Source: Phaeobacter sp. 22II1-1F12B (GTDB lineage Bacteria; Pseudomonadota; Alphaproteobacteria; Rhodobacterales; Rhodobacteraceae). From it: a DNA stretch of 64,000 bases. This document shows, one piece after another, positions 39,011-48,064 of this stretch (its first letter is position 1; every line of letters begins with the position of its first letter). The notes under the pieces are model-generated. The model worked only from the letters and a program-made list of their open reading frames with translations. It searched no databases and had not been told where the DNA came from. A program made the position numbers and the translations under genes. The DNA lies in NCBI RefSeq assembly GCF_002210165.1, contig NZ_AQQP01000010.1, forward strand, positions 62,001 through 126,000. Reading direction: 5' to 3'.

Positions 39011-39326
39011 AAATTACACCAAGGGCAAAACCCTGTTCTACGGCAACGGCGGTGAGGCCTACGGGGTCGAGCGTTACCTCGATGACCGCCGCGTTGTCTG
39101 GTCTTTTCTGGACGGAGAATGCAAATACGGGTCGTGGTATGAACAGGCGGGCCAGATCTGTTTCGTCTACGATGATCGCCCGGGCGATCCGCAGTGCTGG
39201 ACCTTTCGCAAGGGCACGGGCGGGCTGATCGCCCAGTTCGAGAACAATAATTCCTCGACCGAGCTTTACGAGGCGCAAGACGTGGGCGAAGAGATGATCT
39301 GCTACGGTCCCGACGTCGGCGTCTAG
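38928..39326 (+). CDS. Small exported protein of unknown function
   Basis: 132 residues. A signal peptide (MLRLSLILTAFLAQPLAAQ) is followed by a mature domain with paired cysteines: GECKYG, QICFVYDD, PQCWTF and EMICYGP, so two disulfides are plausible. Many W, Y and F residues with G suggest a small beta domain. The sequence looks like one of the conserved short periplasmic proteins of Rhodobacterales but has no assigned function. It overlaps the 3' end of the AlkB-like gene by 83 bases in another frame. The ATG has no good ribosome-binding site and may depend on translation of the upstream gene. Confidence 0.75.
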   Translation: MLRLSLILTAFLAQPLAAQTAMSAEAFENYTKGKTLFYGNGGEAYGVERYLDDRRVVWSFLDGECKYGSWYEQAGQICFVYDDRPGDPQCWTFRKGTGGLIAQFENNNSSTELYEAQDVGEEMICYGPDVGV

Positions 39327-39346
39327 CCCAAGCTCCAATCAATAGA

Positions 39347-40894
39347 TCAGAACAGGCTGCCCTGATCCGGTTCGGGTGCCGCTTTCGATGGCTTGCGCGC
39401 AGGCTTGCCGCCCACCGTCATCCGACCATCTGCGAATTGAATCTCAAGCGTTGCCGCCCCCTCGGCCTCGGCCTTGCGGGTCACCACCTCTCCCTCGGCG
39501 CGGATCACCGCATATCCCCGCTCCAGCGTCGCCTCGTACCCCAGCGTGGCCAGCATCCGGTCTGCTGTCTTCAGCCGGATATCCAGCGCCGAAATCTGGT
39601 TGCGACCGACCGCAGACAACCGCCGCGACAAGCCGCCAAGATCCTGCTTTCGCTGGGCAATCTTCGCGGTCAGCTCACGCGATCGCAGACGCGCTGCTCG
39701 CGATTCGAACCCGGTGCGCCGCTGCGCCACCGCCCGGTCCAGCGCCGGAACCAGCCGCGCCGACCATTGCTGAACGCCGCGCCTTTCCTGCGCGATCATG
39801 CGCGTCAGAACCGACGGTCTCAGGCTGCCGGACACATCCGACAGATGCACCCGCTGCGCCTGCACCCCCTTGATGAGCGCGACCGGCAGCTGATCGGCGA
39901 TCCGGTCATAGCGTTGCCGTGCCGAGGCCAGCAGGCTGTCGCCCCGTGGCAAAGCCCGGCTTAAATCGGCCAGCCGCTGACGCCGCAGCGTCACCGCGCC
40001 ATTGCCCGCCCGCGTCAGCCGCGCGCCCTGCCCTTCGACCCAGGCCAGCAGTTCGACCCGCACCGGCACAGCCAGTTCGGCCGCCGCCGTCGGCGTCGGC
40101 GCGCGCCGGTCGGAAACGAAATCGATCAGCGTCGTATCGGTTTCGTGCCCCACGGCGGAAATAAGAGGAATCTGCGACGCCGCCGCCGCCCGCGCTACAA
40201 CTTCTTCGTTGAACCCCCAAAGGTCCTCGACCGAGCCGCCCCCCCGCGCGACGATCAACAGATCGGGTCGCGGCAGCGCACCACCGGGCGTCAGGCGATT
40301 GAACCCTTCGATGGCCCGCGTCACCTCGGGCGCGCAGGCCGCCCCCTGCACCGCAACCGGCCAGATCAGCACCTTGCGCGGAAAACGATCGCGCAGCCGA
40401 TGCAGGATGTCGCGGATCACCGCGCCGGAGGGCGAGGTAATCACGCCAATGATTTCAGGTAGATACGGCAGAGGTTTCTTGCGAGACGCCTCGAACAACC
40501 CCTCGGCGGCAAGCTGCTTCTTGCGCTTTTCCAAAAGCGCCATCAACGCGCCCTGCCCCGCGACAGCCACCTCGTCCACGTTCATATTGTACTTGGATTG
40601 CGCGCCAAAGGCGGTCAGCCGCCCGGTAACGACGACCTCCAGCCCCTCTTCGGGAACCACTGAGAGATTCGCGATCTGCCCTTTCCACGTGGTACAGGCA
40701 AGAACGCTGCGGTCATCCTTGACGTCATAGTAAAGATGCCCTGACCGCGCCTTGAACACGCGCCCGACCTCTCCCTTGACGCGGATTCGGCCGAATTCGT
40801 CTTCCAGAGTGCGTTTCACCGCGCCGGATATCTCCGACACGGTGTATTCGGGTGTATTCTGTCCCGGAGCGGGATCGTCTATCAGATCGGACAT
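39347..40894 (-). CDS. xseA: Exodeoxyribonuclease VII large subunit
   Basis: The DNA-binding and catalytic large subunit of ExoVII, which degrades single-stranded DNA from both ends. Of 515 residues, an N-terminal OB-fold (YTVSEISGAVKRTLEDEFGRIRVKGEV) is followed by the catalytic domain with GVITSPSGAVIRDILHRL, VARGGGSVEDLWGFN and VGHETDTTLIDFVSDRRAPTPTAAAE. A long coiled-coil with many Arg residues precedes a C-terminal stalk. It follows the PfpI-family gene by 38 bases on the same strand. The small subunit xseB is not in this window. Confidence 0.95.
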   Translation of the reverse strand: MSDLIDDPAPGQNTPEYTVSEISGAVKRTLEDEFGRIRVKGEVGRVFKARSGHLYYDVKDDRSVLACTTWKGQIANLSVVPEEGLEVVVTGRLTAFGAQSKYNMNVDEVAVAGQGALMALLEKRKKQLAAEGLFEASRKKPLPYLPEIIGVITSPSGAVIRDILHRLRDRFPRKVLIWPVAVQGAACAPEVTRAIEGFNRLTPGGALPRPDLLIVARGGGSVEDLWGFNEEVVARAAAASQIPLISAVGHETDTTLIDFVSDRRAPTPTAAAELAVPVRVELLAWVEGQGARLTRAGNGAVTLRRQRLADLSRALPRGDSLLASARQRYDRIADQLPVALIKGVQAQRVHLSDVSGSLRPSVLTRMIAQERRGVQQWSARLVPALDRAVAQRRTGFESRAARLRSRELTAKIAQRKQDLGGLSRRLSAVGRNQISALDIRLKTADRMLATLGYEATLERGYAVIRAEGEVVTRKAEAEGAATLEIQFADGRMTVGGKPARKPSKAAPEPDQGSLF

Positions 40895-40932
40895 GGGGCA
40901 AGTATTGCCCCATGTCTCACGTCAGTAAAAGG

Positions 40933-41493
40933 TCACGCAGCGCGTTTTTCGTGCCGACCTTCGGCGATTTCCTCGATCACCTTGCTACAAAAGGCAGGAA
41001 GGTCGTCGGGGTTTCGGCTGGTCACCAGCCCCATGTCGGTCACGACCTCGCTGTCCTCCCATAGACCACCGGCATTCCGGATGTCCTTCTCGATGGAGTT
41101 GAACGAGGTCACCTTGCGGCCCTTGACGATGTCGGCCTCGGCCAGCAGCCACGGCGCATGGCAGATCGCGCCGATTGCCTTGCCGCTGTTCCAGAAGGAG
41201 CGGACAAATTCGACAGCGTTCTTGTCGGCGCGCAGCAGGTCAGGGTTGATCTGGCCACCGGGCAGAACGAGCGCGTCATAGTCATTCGAGGAAACGTCCG
41301 ACAAAAGCTTGTCTACGGATATCGGGCGCCCCCAGTCGTCGCCATCCCAGCCCTTGATCTCACCTTCTTCCAGCGAAACCACGTGAACATCCGCGCCTGC
41401 GTCGCGCAGTGCTTCCAGCGGCTTTTCCAGTTCAGACTGCTCAAATCCATGCGTGGCAAGGATTGCTACTTTTTTTCCACTGAGACGTGCCAT
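40933..41493 (-). CDS. PfpI/DJ-1 family protein (general stress protein 18-like)
   Basis: 186 residues with the DJ-1/PfpI class I glutamine-amidotransferase-like fold. The nucleophile cysteine is in GAICHAPWLLAEAD, with the conserved His and the acidic neighbour LPGGQINPDLLR. The group includes protein deglycase/protease-like and YhbO-like stress proteins. ATG 41493 is preceded by AAGGAG. The frame extends to 41997, but that part runs antisense to purD and is not real. The gene is divergent from purD, with 154 bases between. Confidence 0.88.
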   Translation of the reverse strand: MARLSGKKVAILATHGFEQSELEKPLEALRDAGADVHVVSLEEGEIKGWDGDDWGRPISVDKLLSDVSSNDYDALVLPGGQINPDLLRADKNAVEFVRSFWNSGKAIGAICHAPWLLAEADIVKGRKVTSFNSIEKDIRNAGGLWEDSEVVTDMGLVTSRNPDDLPAFCSKVIEEIAEGRHEKRAA

Positions 41494-41647
41494 TTCATGA
41501 CTCCTTATTCTCTGTTTCTGCCCACTCAACGCGAGCAAAAAGGCAGAGTTCCTTTGGCCGTCTTCCGCCCGCGTCTTCTTGCCTATTGCCCGCCGTCCCC
41601 CTATGCAGACGGCGATTTGTGACAGGACCGCAGCAAGGGGATAGCGG

Positions 41648-42910
41648 ATGAACATTCTGATCTTGGGCAGCGGCGGGCGTGAACACAGCCTTGCATGGGC
41701 GGTCATGCAGAACCCGAAATGCGACAAGCTGATCGTTGCCCCCGGTAATGCGGGCATCGCCGCCATCGCCGCCTGCGCCAAGCTCGATATCCTCGACGGG
41801 CCGACCGTTGTGGAATTTGCGCTGGAAAACAGCATCGATTTCGTCATCGTCGGCCCCGAAGCCCCGCTTGCGGCTGGCGTCGCCGACACGCTGCGTGACG
41901 CGAATATCCTTGTCTTCGGCCCCTCGGCCGCCGCCGCACAGCTTGAGGCCAGCAAGAATTTCACCAAGGAAATCTGCGCTGCCGCCAAGGCCCCCACCGC
42001 CGATTACGCGCATTTCACCGATGCCGACGCCGCCCGCACCTATATCCGCGAACAGGGCGCGCCGATTGTCGTCAAGGCCGACGGGCTTGCGGCCGGCAAA
42101 GGCGTCATCGTCGCCATGACCGAGGAAGAGGCCCTTGCCGCCATCGACGACATGTTCGGCGGTGAGTTCGGCTCAGCCGGAGCCGAGGTTGTCATCGAAG
42201 AGTTCATGGAGGGCGAAGAGGCCTCATTCTTCGTGCTATGCGACGGCACGGATGTGCTCCCCATCGGCACCGCACAGGACCACAAGCGCGTCGGCGAAGG
42301 CGATACCGGCCCGAACACCGGCGGCATGGGCGCCTATTCCCCTGCCCCCGTCATGACCGACGAAATCACGCAAAAGGCGCTCGATGAAATCGTGCGCCCG
42401 ACGATGGCGGAAATGGCCAAGCGTGGAATGCCCTATCAGGGGGTTCTCTATGTCGGGCTGATGATCAAGGACGGCCAACCCCGGCTGGTCGAATACAATG
42501 TGCGTTTCGGCGATCCGGAATGTCAGGTGCTGATGATGCGGCTTGGTGCACAGGCGATGGACCTGATGCACGCCGCCGCCGAATCCCGCCTTGGGAAAAC
42601 CCGGGTGAACTGGGCCGATGACCACGCGATGACCGTCGTCATGGCCGCCAAGGGCTATCCCGGTTCTTATGAAAAAGGCAGCCGGATCAACGGGCTGGAC
42701 GATCTGCCCGAAACCAGCAGCGAAATGTGCTTTCACGCGGGCACGTCCGAGACCGACGGCCATATCACCGCGAGCGGCGGGCGGGTCCTGAATGTCACCG
42801 CCCGCGGCAAGACGCTGGCCGAAGCGCGCGACCGCGCCTATGCGATGGCCGACGCCATCGACTGGCCCGAAGGCTTCTTTCGCCGTGACATCGGCTGGCG
42901 CGCGCTCTGA
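41648..42910 (+). CDS. purD: Phosphoribosylamine--glycine ligase PurD
   Basis: Joins phosphoribosylamine and glycine with ATP in purine synthesis. Of 420 residues: N-terminal LILGSGGREHSLA, the ATP-grasp core VVKADGLAAGKGV, GPNTGGMGAYSP, and RFGDPECQ near the Mg2+ site. The C-terminal part ends with GWRAL. It stands between the divergent PfpI gene and the convergent YHS gene, with 18 bases after the stop. Confidence 0.97.
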   Translation: MNILILGSGGREHSLAWAVMQNPKCDKLIVAPGNAGIAAIAACAKLDILDGPTVVEFALENSIDFVIVGPEAPLAAGVADTLRDANILVFGPSAAAAQLEASKNFTKEICAAAKAPTADYAHFTDADAARTYIREQGAPIVVKADGLAAGKGVIVAMTEEEALAAIDDMFGGEFGSAGAEVVIEEFMEGEEASFFVLCDGTDVLPIGTAQDHKRVGEGDTGPNTGGMGAYSPAPVMTDEITQKALDEIVRPTMAEMAKRGMPYQGVLYVGLMIKDGQPRLVEYNVRFGDPECQVLMMRLGAQAMDLMHAAAESRLGKTRVNWADDHAMTVVMAAKGYPGSYEKGSRINGLDDLPETSSEMCFHAGTSETDGHITASGGRVLNVTARGKTLAEARDRAYAMADAIDWPEGFFRRDIGWRAL

Positions 42911-42928
42911 CTTCTGGCGCGCCGGTTG

Positions 42929-43447
42929 CTACTTGACCGGCGCTGGCGAGGAATAGTTCGGGATCGGGCTTTCCGAGGCGGCAACCGGTTCGATCTCTGG
43001 CCAGTTGCCCTCGGCGATATTGATATTGCCGGGGATGTCCTCTTCCCAGAATCCGACAACCACATCGGTGATATTCAGGTAAAGCTTGTCATCCACCACC
43101 CGCCAGAGCGTCGGGTTGCCGGGCACCTTGCCTCCTTTTGACACGCCATAGGCACAATGCCCGTCATAGGCCGGCGCGAAATAGGCAGGGTTTTCCAGAA
43201 ACTTGTCGCGGTTTTCTTCGCTGCTGAAGGCAAAGACCGCCCCATTGTATTCGGCGGTGATATCCGCGCGCCCCGGCACCGGATCGGGTTGCGGTGTCCC
43301 CACCGGGCTTTGTTCGAGATCGCGATAGGCGACCACGTCGAACCCCGACACGGCGAACCCGGTGGAATCGACGAATTGTTCGCCCGCAAAGGCAGGCGCG
43401 GTAAACAGGAAACTCGCGGCAAACAGCGGTAACAAGGACCGTTTCAT
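42929..43447 (-). CDS. Secreted YHS-domain protein
   Basis: 172 residues. The signal peptide ends at APAFA (about residue 21). The rest matches the secreted YHS domain group: GFDVVAYRDLEQSPVGTPQ, then YNGAVFAFSSEENRDKFLENPAYFAPAYDGHCAYGVSKG, then KLYLNITDVVVGFWEEDIPGNINIAEGNWPEI. YHS domains are often metal-related (copper), but this secreted group is unassigned. It lies 119 bases downstream of the MmcQ/YjbR gene on the same strand. A short inverted repeat (42919-42926/42936-42943) overlaps the stop but lacks a T-run. Confidence 0.85.
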   Translation of the reverse strand: MKRSLLPLFAASFLFTAPAFAGEQFVDSTGFAVSGFDVVAYRDLEQSPVGTPQPDPVPGRADITAEYNGAVFAFSSEENRDKFLENPAYFAPAYDGHCAYGVSKGGKVPGNPTLWRVVDDKLYLNITDVVVGFWEEDIPGNINIAEGNWPEIEPVAASESPIPNYSSPAPVK

Positions 43448-43566
43448 GACATATCCTTTCGGCCATCAAGCGTGTCGCACAAGGTGCATAGGAGCGCAGA
43501 TTACGGCAAATCCGGGACTTGCGTACCGTGGCTCGCGCAGCTGTTACGCCAAATTGTCTTTCGTGA

Positions 43567-43941
43567 TCAGGAGGGCTGCTTTTGTTTCAAAAGCCCCAGC
43601 TCAGCGCGCTTTTTCTTGCTGAGCCCTGAAACAACCATGTCAAAAGACAAGGCGATATGGTCCTGCAACTCGCTGTCCGACAGGCCGGGGCTGGCGTAGT
43701 GCTGCACCCATTTCAGACCGCGCGACGCCATATAGGGCGCGGGGCGGATGCCCTCCATATCCGGCAGGATCTCAAACGCCATATCGGTGACCTTGAAGGT
43801 AAAGGCCGCCGCGCCATCGTTCCAGCCACAGATGGCAAAAACCTTGCCGCCGACTTTCCACACATCCGCATCGCCCCACTGCACCACGTGAGTGCTTGAT
43901 GGAAACGTCGCGCAATAGGCGTTGAATTCGTCGCGTGTCAT
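43567..43941 (-). CDS. MmcQ/YjbR family protein
   Basis: 124 residues, no signal peptide. It has the family pattern: N-terminal MTRDEFNAYCATFPSSTHVVQWG, then VWKVGGKVFAI, FKVTDMAFEIL, and the closing GLKWVQH with helix LQDHIALSFDMVVSGLSKK. MmcQ/YjbR proteins have a CyaY-like fold and are suspected DNA-binding factors. It follows the SseB gene after 25 bases and may share its transcript. Confidence 0.87.
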   Translation of the reverse strand: MTRDEFNAYCATFPSSTHVVQWGDADVWKVGGKVFAICGWNDGAAAFTFKVTDMAFEILPDMEGIRPAPYMASRGLKWVQHYASPGLSDSELQDHIALSFDMVVSGLSKKKRAELGLLKQKQPS

Positions 43942-43966
43942 GGGCGTAGTCTAGCCGTGCCCCGCC

Positions 43967-44755
43967 TCAGCGCAAGATTGGCGGCTTGTCCGGGTCGCTG
44001 CCCGGCGCGATCCGGCTGACTTCGGGTTGCATCGCTTCGGGCAGATCAAATCGCAACCCGGCGCGCAACAGCGCCTCGGCCATCGGCTCATCCGAGGTAA
44101 AGAACCCGACGTCCAGCGCGCCCGCCTCGATCCCCGAAAAGGTCAGCGCCTCGCCCGTGGCGCGCGCCAGCGCATCCCGGCCCCAGTCTGCGGCATCCAC
44201 AAAGGCCAGCATATGCCCGTGCCCGCCGGTTTCGTATGTCACACCAACAAGATAGGCGGTCCGCGCCAGCCCCATCGCCGTCGCCAGCTTGGTATCCAGC
44301 GCTGAAATCAGGCTTTCAGGCAGCCCCTTCGGCGCGTTCACCTCGGCAATTTTCGCCTCGACCTCTGAGGGGATATTCGCCGTCGTCTCGGCCAGCCACG
44401 CAACGCCAGAGGGCGGGATCAGGATCGACGATGGCGCGACTTCGAGGTTGACGCCAAGCCCCAGCCCTTCTGCCGCCAGCATCCCCGCAAGGGTGCGCCC
44501 CGACAGTCCCACATAGGGCGCGGGCCGCCCGGCAAAATCCGCCAGCCGGGATTCGCGATCAAAAGCGAGCACGAATGTCCCCTCTTCCAGCTCGAAAATC
44601 TCGGGGCTGACATCGTCGCCCTTCGGCTCGGCGCTCAGCATCAGGAACAGTTCCCCATCCGCGAGCCGTTCGTAAAACCGCATCCGCGCCGCGCCATCCT
44701 CGGGCGCCGCTTCCATCGCCGCATGGGCCTGATCCAGCGGAGTCGTCTCGCTCAT
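43967..44755 (-). CDS. SseB family protein
   Basis: 262 residues without signal peptide or membrane span. Residues 1-130 fit the SseB N-terminal domain (MRFYERLADGELFLML, FVLAFDRESRLADFAG). The second half resembles the SseB C-terminal domain, with a conserved G-H-G-H-M stretch. SseB-like proteins are poorly characterised; the rhodanese activity ascribed to one member is not evident here. ATG 44755 overlaps the stop of the uracil-DNA-glycosylase-like gene by four bases (ATGA). The frame extends to 44935 within that gene and is not real. Confidence 0.85.
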   Translation of the reverse strand: MSETTPLDQAHAAMEAAPEDGAARMRFYERLADGELFLMLSAEPKGDDVSPEIFELEEGTFVLAFDRESRLADFAGRPAPYVGLSGRTLAGMLAAEGLGLGVNLEVAPSSILIPPSGVAWLAETTANIPSEVEAKIAEVNAPKGLPESLISALDTKLATAMGLARTAYLVGVTYETGGHGHMLAFVDAADWGRDALARATGEALTFSGIEAGALDVGFFTSDEPMAEALLRAGLRFDLPEAMQPEVSRIAPGSDPDKPPILR

Positions 44756-45366
44756 TCCATCACCTTTCTCACCCTGTCGCGCAGAACCGGCAGCAGATCC
44801 GCCTCGAACCACGGGTTTTTCTTCAACCACCCGGTATTGCGCCATGACGGATGAGGCAAGGGAAAGACCGACGGCGCATGGTCGCGCCAGCCCGCCACGG
44901 TCGCGGTCACGCTCTTTTGCGGCCCCATATGCCACTTATGCGCGTAGCCGCCCACCAGAACCGTCAGTTTCACCGAGGCAAGCTGTGCCATCACCGACCC
45001 GTGCCATGTGGCCGCGCAAACGGGCGGCGGCGGCAGGTCCGCGCCTTTTGCATCATAGCCCGGAAAACAGAACGCCATCGGCACGATCGCAACCCGATCC
45101 CGGTCGTAAAAGGTCTCGTCATCCAGCCCCAGCCAGTGGCGCAGCCGGTCGCCCGAGGCATCGCTGAATGGTCGCCCCGAGGCATGCACCCGCGCCCCCG
45201 GTGCCTGCCCCGCGATCAGAATCCGCGCCGCCGGACGAAACCACACGACCGGACGCGGCGCATGCGCGGTCCGGGTCGCGGCAAAGCGCTCGGCACAGAT
45301 CCGGCAGGACCGGATCTCGTCGCGCAGACCGTCATCGGGGCGAATATCAGGCTCATTCATCGTCAT
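44752..45366 (-). CDS. Uracil-DNA glycosylase family protein
   Basis: 204 residues of the uracil-DNA glycosylase fold. Motifs are LIAGQAPGARVHASGRPFSDASGDRLRHWLG at about 49-79 (the GQAPG catalytic loop and the following S-G-D), PMAFCFPGY, and the C-terminal HPSWRN (motif III). It is a variant subgroup: the catalytic Asp or Glu of other families is replaced, so its base specificity is unsure. CRICAERF near residue 21 has two cysteines, possibly part of a cluster. The first ATG (45366) or the one two codons later may be used. It is coupled with SseB. Confidence 0.82.
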   Translation of the reverse strand: MTMNEPDIRPDDGLRDEIRSCRICAERFAATRTAHAPRPVVWFRPAARILIAGQAPGARVHASGRPFSDASGDRLRHWLGLDDETFYDRDRVAIVPMAFCFPGYDAKGADLPPPPVCAATWHGSVMAQLASVKLTVLVGGYAHKWHMGPQKSVTATVAGWRDHAPSVFPLPHPSWRNTGWLKKNPWFEADLLPVLRDRVRKVME

Positions 45367-45651
45367 GAACGATGTATCTGTGCCACGTTTGCCTCCGGAT
45401 CAATCCCACGGCCTTCGCCAAGACAATTTAGGGTGATAAACAGGCCGGTAACAAAGGCCCTGAAAACAGGGGCGCGCAGGCAGGAAAACAGTCACATCCA
45501 CTTTGGCCATAATGTTGCCAGTTTCGCTACATAGCAGCAGTATATGACCTATTAAGAAACGTCTGATACGGGTTGTTAACCGGTTTTGGACAGGAACGGT
45601 GGACCCAACCACCCAACGTATCGGGCAAGAAGGCGGCATCAGACGACGAAT

Positions 45652-46311
45652 ATGCTAGAATTCGTGAATGTCAGCAAATCTTTCTGGACGGGGACGCGGC
45701 GCAAGGTGATCCTCGACCAAGTGTCGTTCAAAGTCGAACTTGGCCGTTCGCTCGGGATTCTCGCGCCCAATGGCACCGGCAAGACCACCCTTATCAACAT
45801 CATGGCCGGCCTCGAAAAACCCGATGAGGGCGAAGTGCGCCGGATGTGCAATATATCCTTTCCGCTCGGCTTCATGGGCGGCGTCGTACCCAAGGTCTCG
45901 GCCATGGAAAACTGCCGCTATATCGCCAAGCTCTACGGGCTTGATCCCGATTACGTGGAATCCTACTGCCGCTGGCTCTGCAACCTTGGCGAATATTTCG
46001 ACCAGCCGCTGGGCACCTATTCCGCCGGGATGCGCGCGCGGTTCACCTTTGCGCTGATGCTGGCGCTCGAATTTGACATCTACCTCATCGATGAGGGCAT
46101 GCCCGGCACCACCGACGTCGAATTCAACAAGAAGGCAGGCGCGATCCTGCAGGAACGGCTTGAAACGACGACCATCATCATCGTCTCGCATCAGGCTGCC
46201 ACGCTTGAGAAATTTGCCAAATCGGCCGCTGTGCTGATGAACGGCCAGTTGCACATGTTCGAAACCTTGGAAGAAGCGAAGCTGCTCTATGACTACGAAA
46301 CCCAAGGCTAG
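45652..46311 (+). CDS. Capsule-export ABC ATPase, KpsT-like
   Basis: 219 residues, the nucleotide-binding subunit of an ABC-2-type polysaccharide exporter. Walker A APNGTGKTT is at 38-46 (Ala replaces the first Gly); the signature is YSAGM at 123-127, as in KpsT/Wzt relatives, instead of LSGGQ; Walker B IYLIDE is at 143-148. ATG 45652 starts the typical MLEFVNVSKSF. There is no clear ribosome site. It is the first gene of an operon with the export inner-membrane protein (23-base overlap), kdsA and a phosphohexomutase. A KpsM permease is missing from the window. The 285 bases upstream show no clear promoter; an AACCGGTT palindrome lies at 45578-45585. Confidence 0.9.
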   Translation: MLEFVNVSKSFWTGTRRKVILDQVSFKVELGRSLGILAPNGTGKTTLINIMAGLEKPDEGEVRRMCNISFPLGFMGGVVPKVSAMENCRYIAKLYGLDPDYVESYCRWLCNLGEYFDQPLGTYSAGMRARFTFALMLALEFDIYLIDEGMPGTTDVEFNKKAGAILQERLETTTIIIVSHQAATLEKFAKSAAVLMNGQLHMFETLEEAKLLYDYETQG

Positions 46312-48061
46312 AAAATTCCGCATCAAGCGGACCCTGACCGAAGAACCCGCGCCTCAGGCCGCGGTCGCCCGGCCCGTGCCCGGGCCAAAAGCCGTTGAGA
46401 TGCCCGAACCTGAACCCGGCGCCATGCCGCCGCGCCTCTCGGCGCGAGAACGTGCGGCAAAACGGCGCGAACAGGGCGCGCAGGACGATGCGGCACCGAA
46501 CAAGGATCAGGCGAAACCCGACAGGCCCGCGAAACCGGCCGAAGACAAGCCCGCAGCCAAGGCCGAAAAACCCGCCGCGCCGGGCAATGACGCCACCGAT
46601 ATCGAAACAATCAAGCGCGAGGGCCTGACCGGCCGACAGCTGCGCATGGCGCGGCGCGTGGCACAAAAGCACAAGCTCCCCGCGACCTCGGATTTCGAAG
46701 CCGTGCGGTTGCTGCGCGAGAAAGGCATCGACCCTTTCGCCGCCTCGAATACGCTGGAACTGGTAGTGCCCAAGGGCGGTGCCGCCCAGCATGAAGGCGG
46801 CGCACCGGATGCTTTCGACAATGTCCCGGCCGAGCGCAAGCAACCCGGCCGCGAGCTGCCGCGCACCAGCACACCCCCGCCACCTCCCTCGACCGAGATG
46901 AGCCCGGCCGAACGGCGCGAGCGGGAAATCACGCAAATTCAACGCGATATCATGCGGCGTCGCCGCCGCAAGCTGATGCTGCTGATGACGCGGCTGGCCT
47001 TCTTCGTGATGCTGCCCACGGCGATCGCTGGCTATTATTTCTACGTGGTTGCGACCCCCATGTACGCGACCAAGTCCGAATTCCTGATCCTTCAGGCCGA
47101 TAACCTTGGCGGCAGCGGGCTTGGCGGCTTGCTGACCGGTACGCAGTTTGCCACCAGCCAGGATTCCATCGCCACGCAATCCTACCTGCAATCCAAGGAC
47201 GCGATGTTGCGGCTTGATCAGGACGTGGGTTTCAAATCGCATTTCTCGCAGGACTGGATCGACCCGATTCAGCGTCTGACCGACGATCCGACCAATGAAG
47301 AGGCCTATGCCGTCTACAAGAAGAACGTGCAGATCGGCTATGACCCGACCGAAGGCATCATCCGGATGGAGGTCATTGCCGCCGATCCCGAAATCGCTCG
47401 CGATTACTCGGATCACCTGATTTCCTATGCAGAACAACGCATTAACAACCTGTCTCAGCAGAAACGCGCGGACCAGATGCGCGACGCGATGCAGGGATTC
47501 GAGGTGGCGCAGGCCGAACGGCGCAACGCGCAGGAGGCGCTGGTTCAGCTTCAGCAACGCGGCGCGATCCTCGACCCCGAAGGCGTGATCGCCGGGCTGC
47601 GTTCGCAGATCAACAACATGGAAATCCAGCTGCAGGAAAAAGAACTGCAACTCGCCGCGCTGATGGATAACGAACGTCCCAACCAGGCCCGCGTGGACGG
47701 GGTGCAGGGCGATATCGACCGGATCCAGAACCTGCTGGACGATCTGAACGAAAAGATGGTCGATGCCTCCAAGGGCGAAAATTCGCTGGCCCAGATGTCG
47801 GTGCGCATCCAGATGGCTCAGGCCGATCTCGCGACCCGCGACCTGATGCTGCAATCCGCGCTCCAGCAAGTCGAACAGACCCGTATGGAGGCCAACCGTC
47901 AGGTGCGCTATCTCACCACCTCGGTGCTGCCCGTCGCCAGCCAAGAGGCCAGCTATCCGCGCCGCTTCGAGAATACCATCTTGGCCTTTCTGGTCTTTTC
48001 AGGCATTTATCTTATGTTCTCACTAACCGCCTCAATCCTCCGTGAACAGGTTACGTCGTAG
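46289..48061 (+). CDS. Capsule polysaccharide export inner-membrane protein, KpsE/BexC/CtrB-like
   Basis: 590 residues. The family core (about 210-590) has one N-terminal span (about 229-254), a long periplasmic coiled-coil region (about 400-560, with many Q, E and A) and a C-terminal span at about 565-584 anchoring it again. It pairs with the KpsT-like ATPase. The first 228 residues are an unusually long basic and Pro/Ala/Lys-rich cytoplasmic segment, much longer than in E. coli KpsE, with a possible helix at 108-145. The gene overlaps the ATPase gene by 23 bases and is four bases from kdsA. Confidence 0.88.
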   Translation: MTTKPKARKFRIKRTLTEEPAPQAAVARPVPGPKAVEMPEPEPGAMPPRLSARERAAKRREQGAQDDAAPNKDQAKPDRPAKPAEDKPAAKAEKPAAPGNDATDIETIKREGLTGRQLRMARRVAQKHKLPATSDFEAVRLLREKGIDPFAASNTLELVVPKGGAAQHEGGAPDAFDNVPAERKQPGRELPRTSTPPPPPSTEMSPAERREREITQIQRDIMRRRRRKLMLLMTRLAFFVMLPTAIAGYYFYVVATPMYATKSEFLILQADNLGGSGLGGLLTGTQFATSQDSIATQSYLQSKDAMLRLDQDVGFKSHFSQDWIDPIQRLTDDPTNEEAYAVYKKNVQIGYDPTEGIIRMEVIAADPEIARDYSDHLISYAEQRINNLSQQKRADQMRDAMQGFEVAQAERRNAQEALVQLQQRGAILDPEGVIAGLRSQINNMEIQLQEKELQLAALMDNERPNQARVDGVQGDIDRIQNLLDDLNEKMVDASKGENSLAQMSVRIQMAQADLATRDLMLQSALQQVEQTRMEANRQVRYLTTSVLPVASQEASYPRRFENTILAFLVFSGIYLMFSLTASILREQVTS

Positions 48062-48064
48062 CAT

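Noticed and set aside
45365-45439. A short plus-strand ORF of about 24 codons starting ATGAACGATG before the kpsT-like gene
   Set aside because: It overlaps the start of the uracil-DNA-glycosylase gene on the other strand, lacks a ribosome site and is not next to the following start.
46178-47944. A 588-codon minus-strand frame opposite the KpsE-like gene
   Set aside because: His/Gly/Leu-rich shadow of a gene with clear membrane and coiled-coil layout and tight operon spacing.
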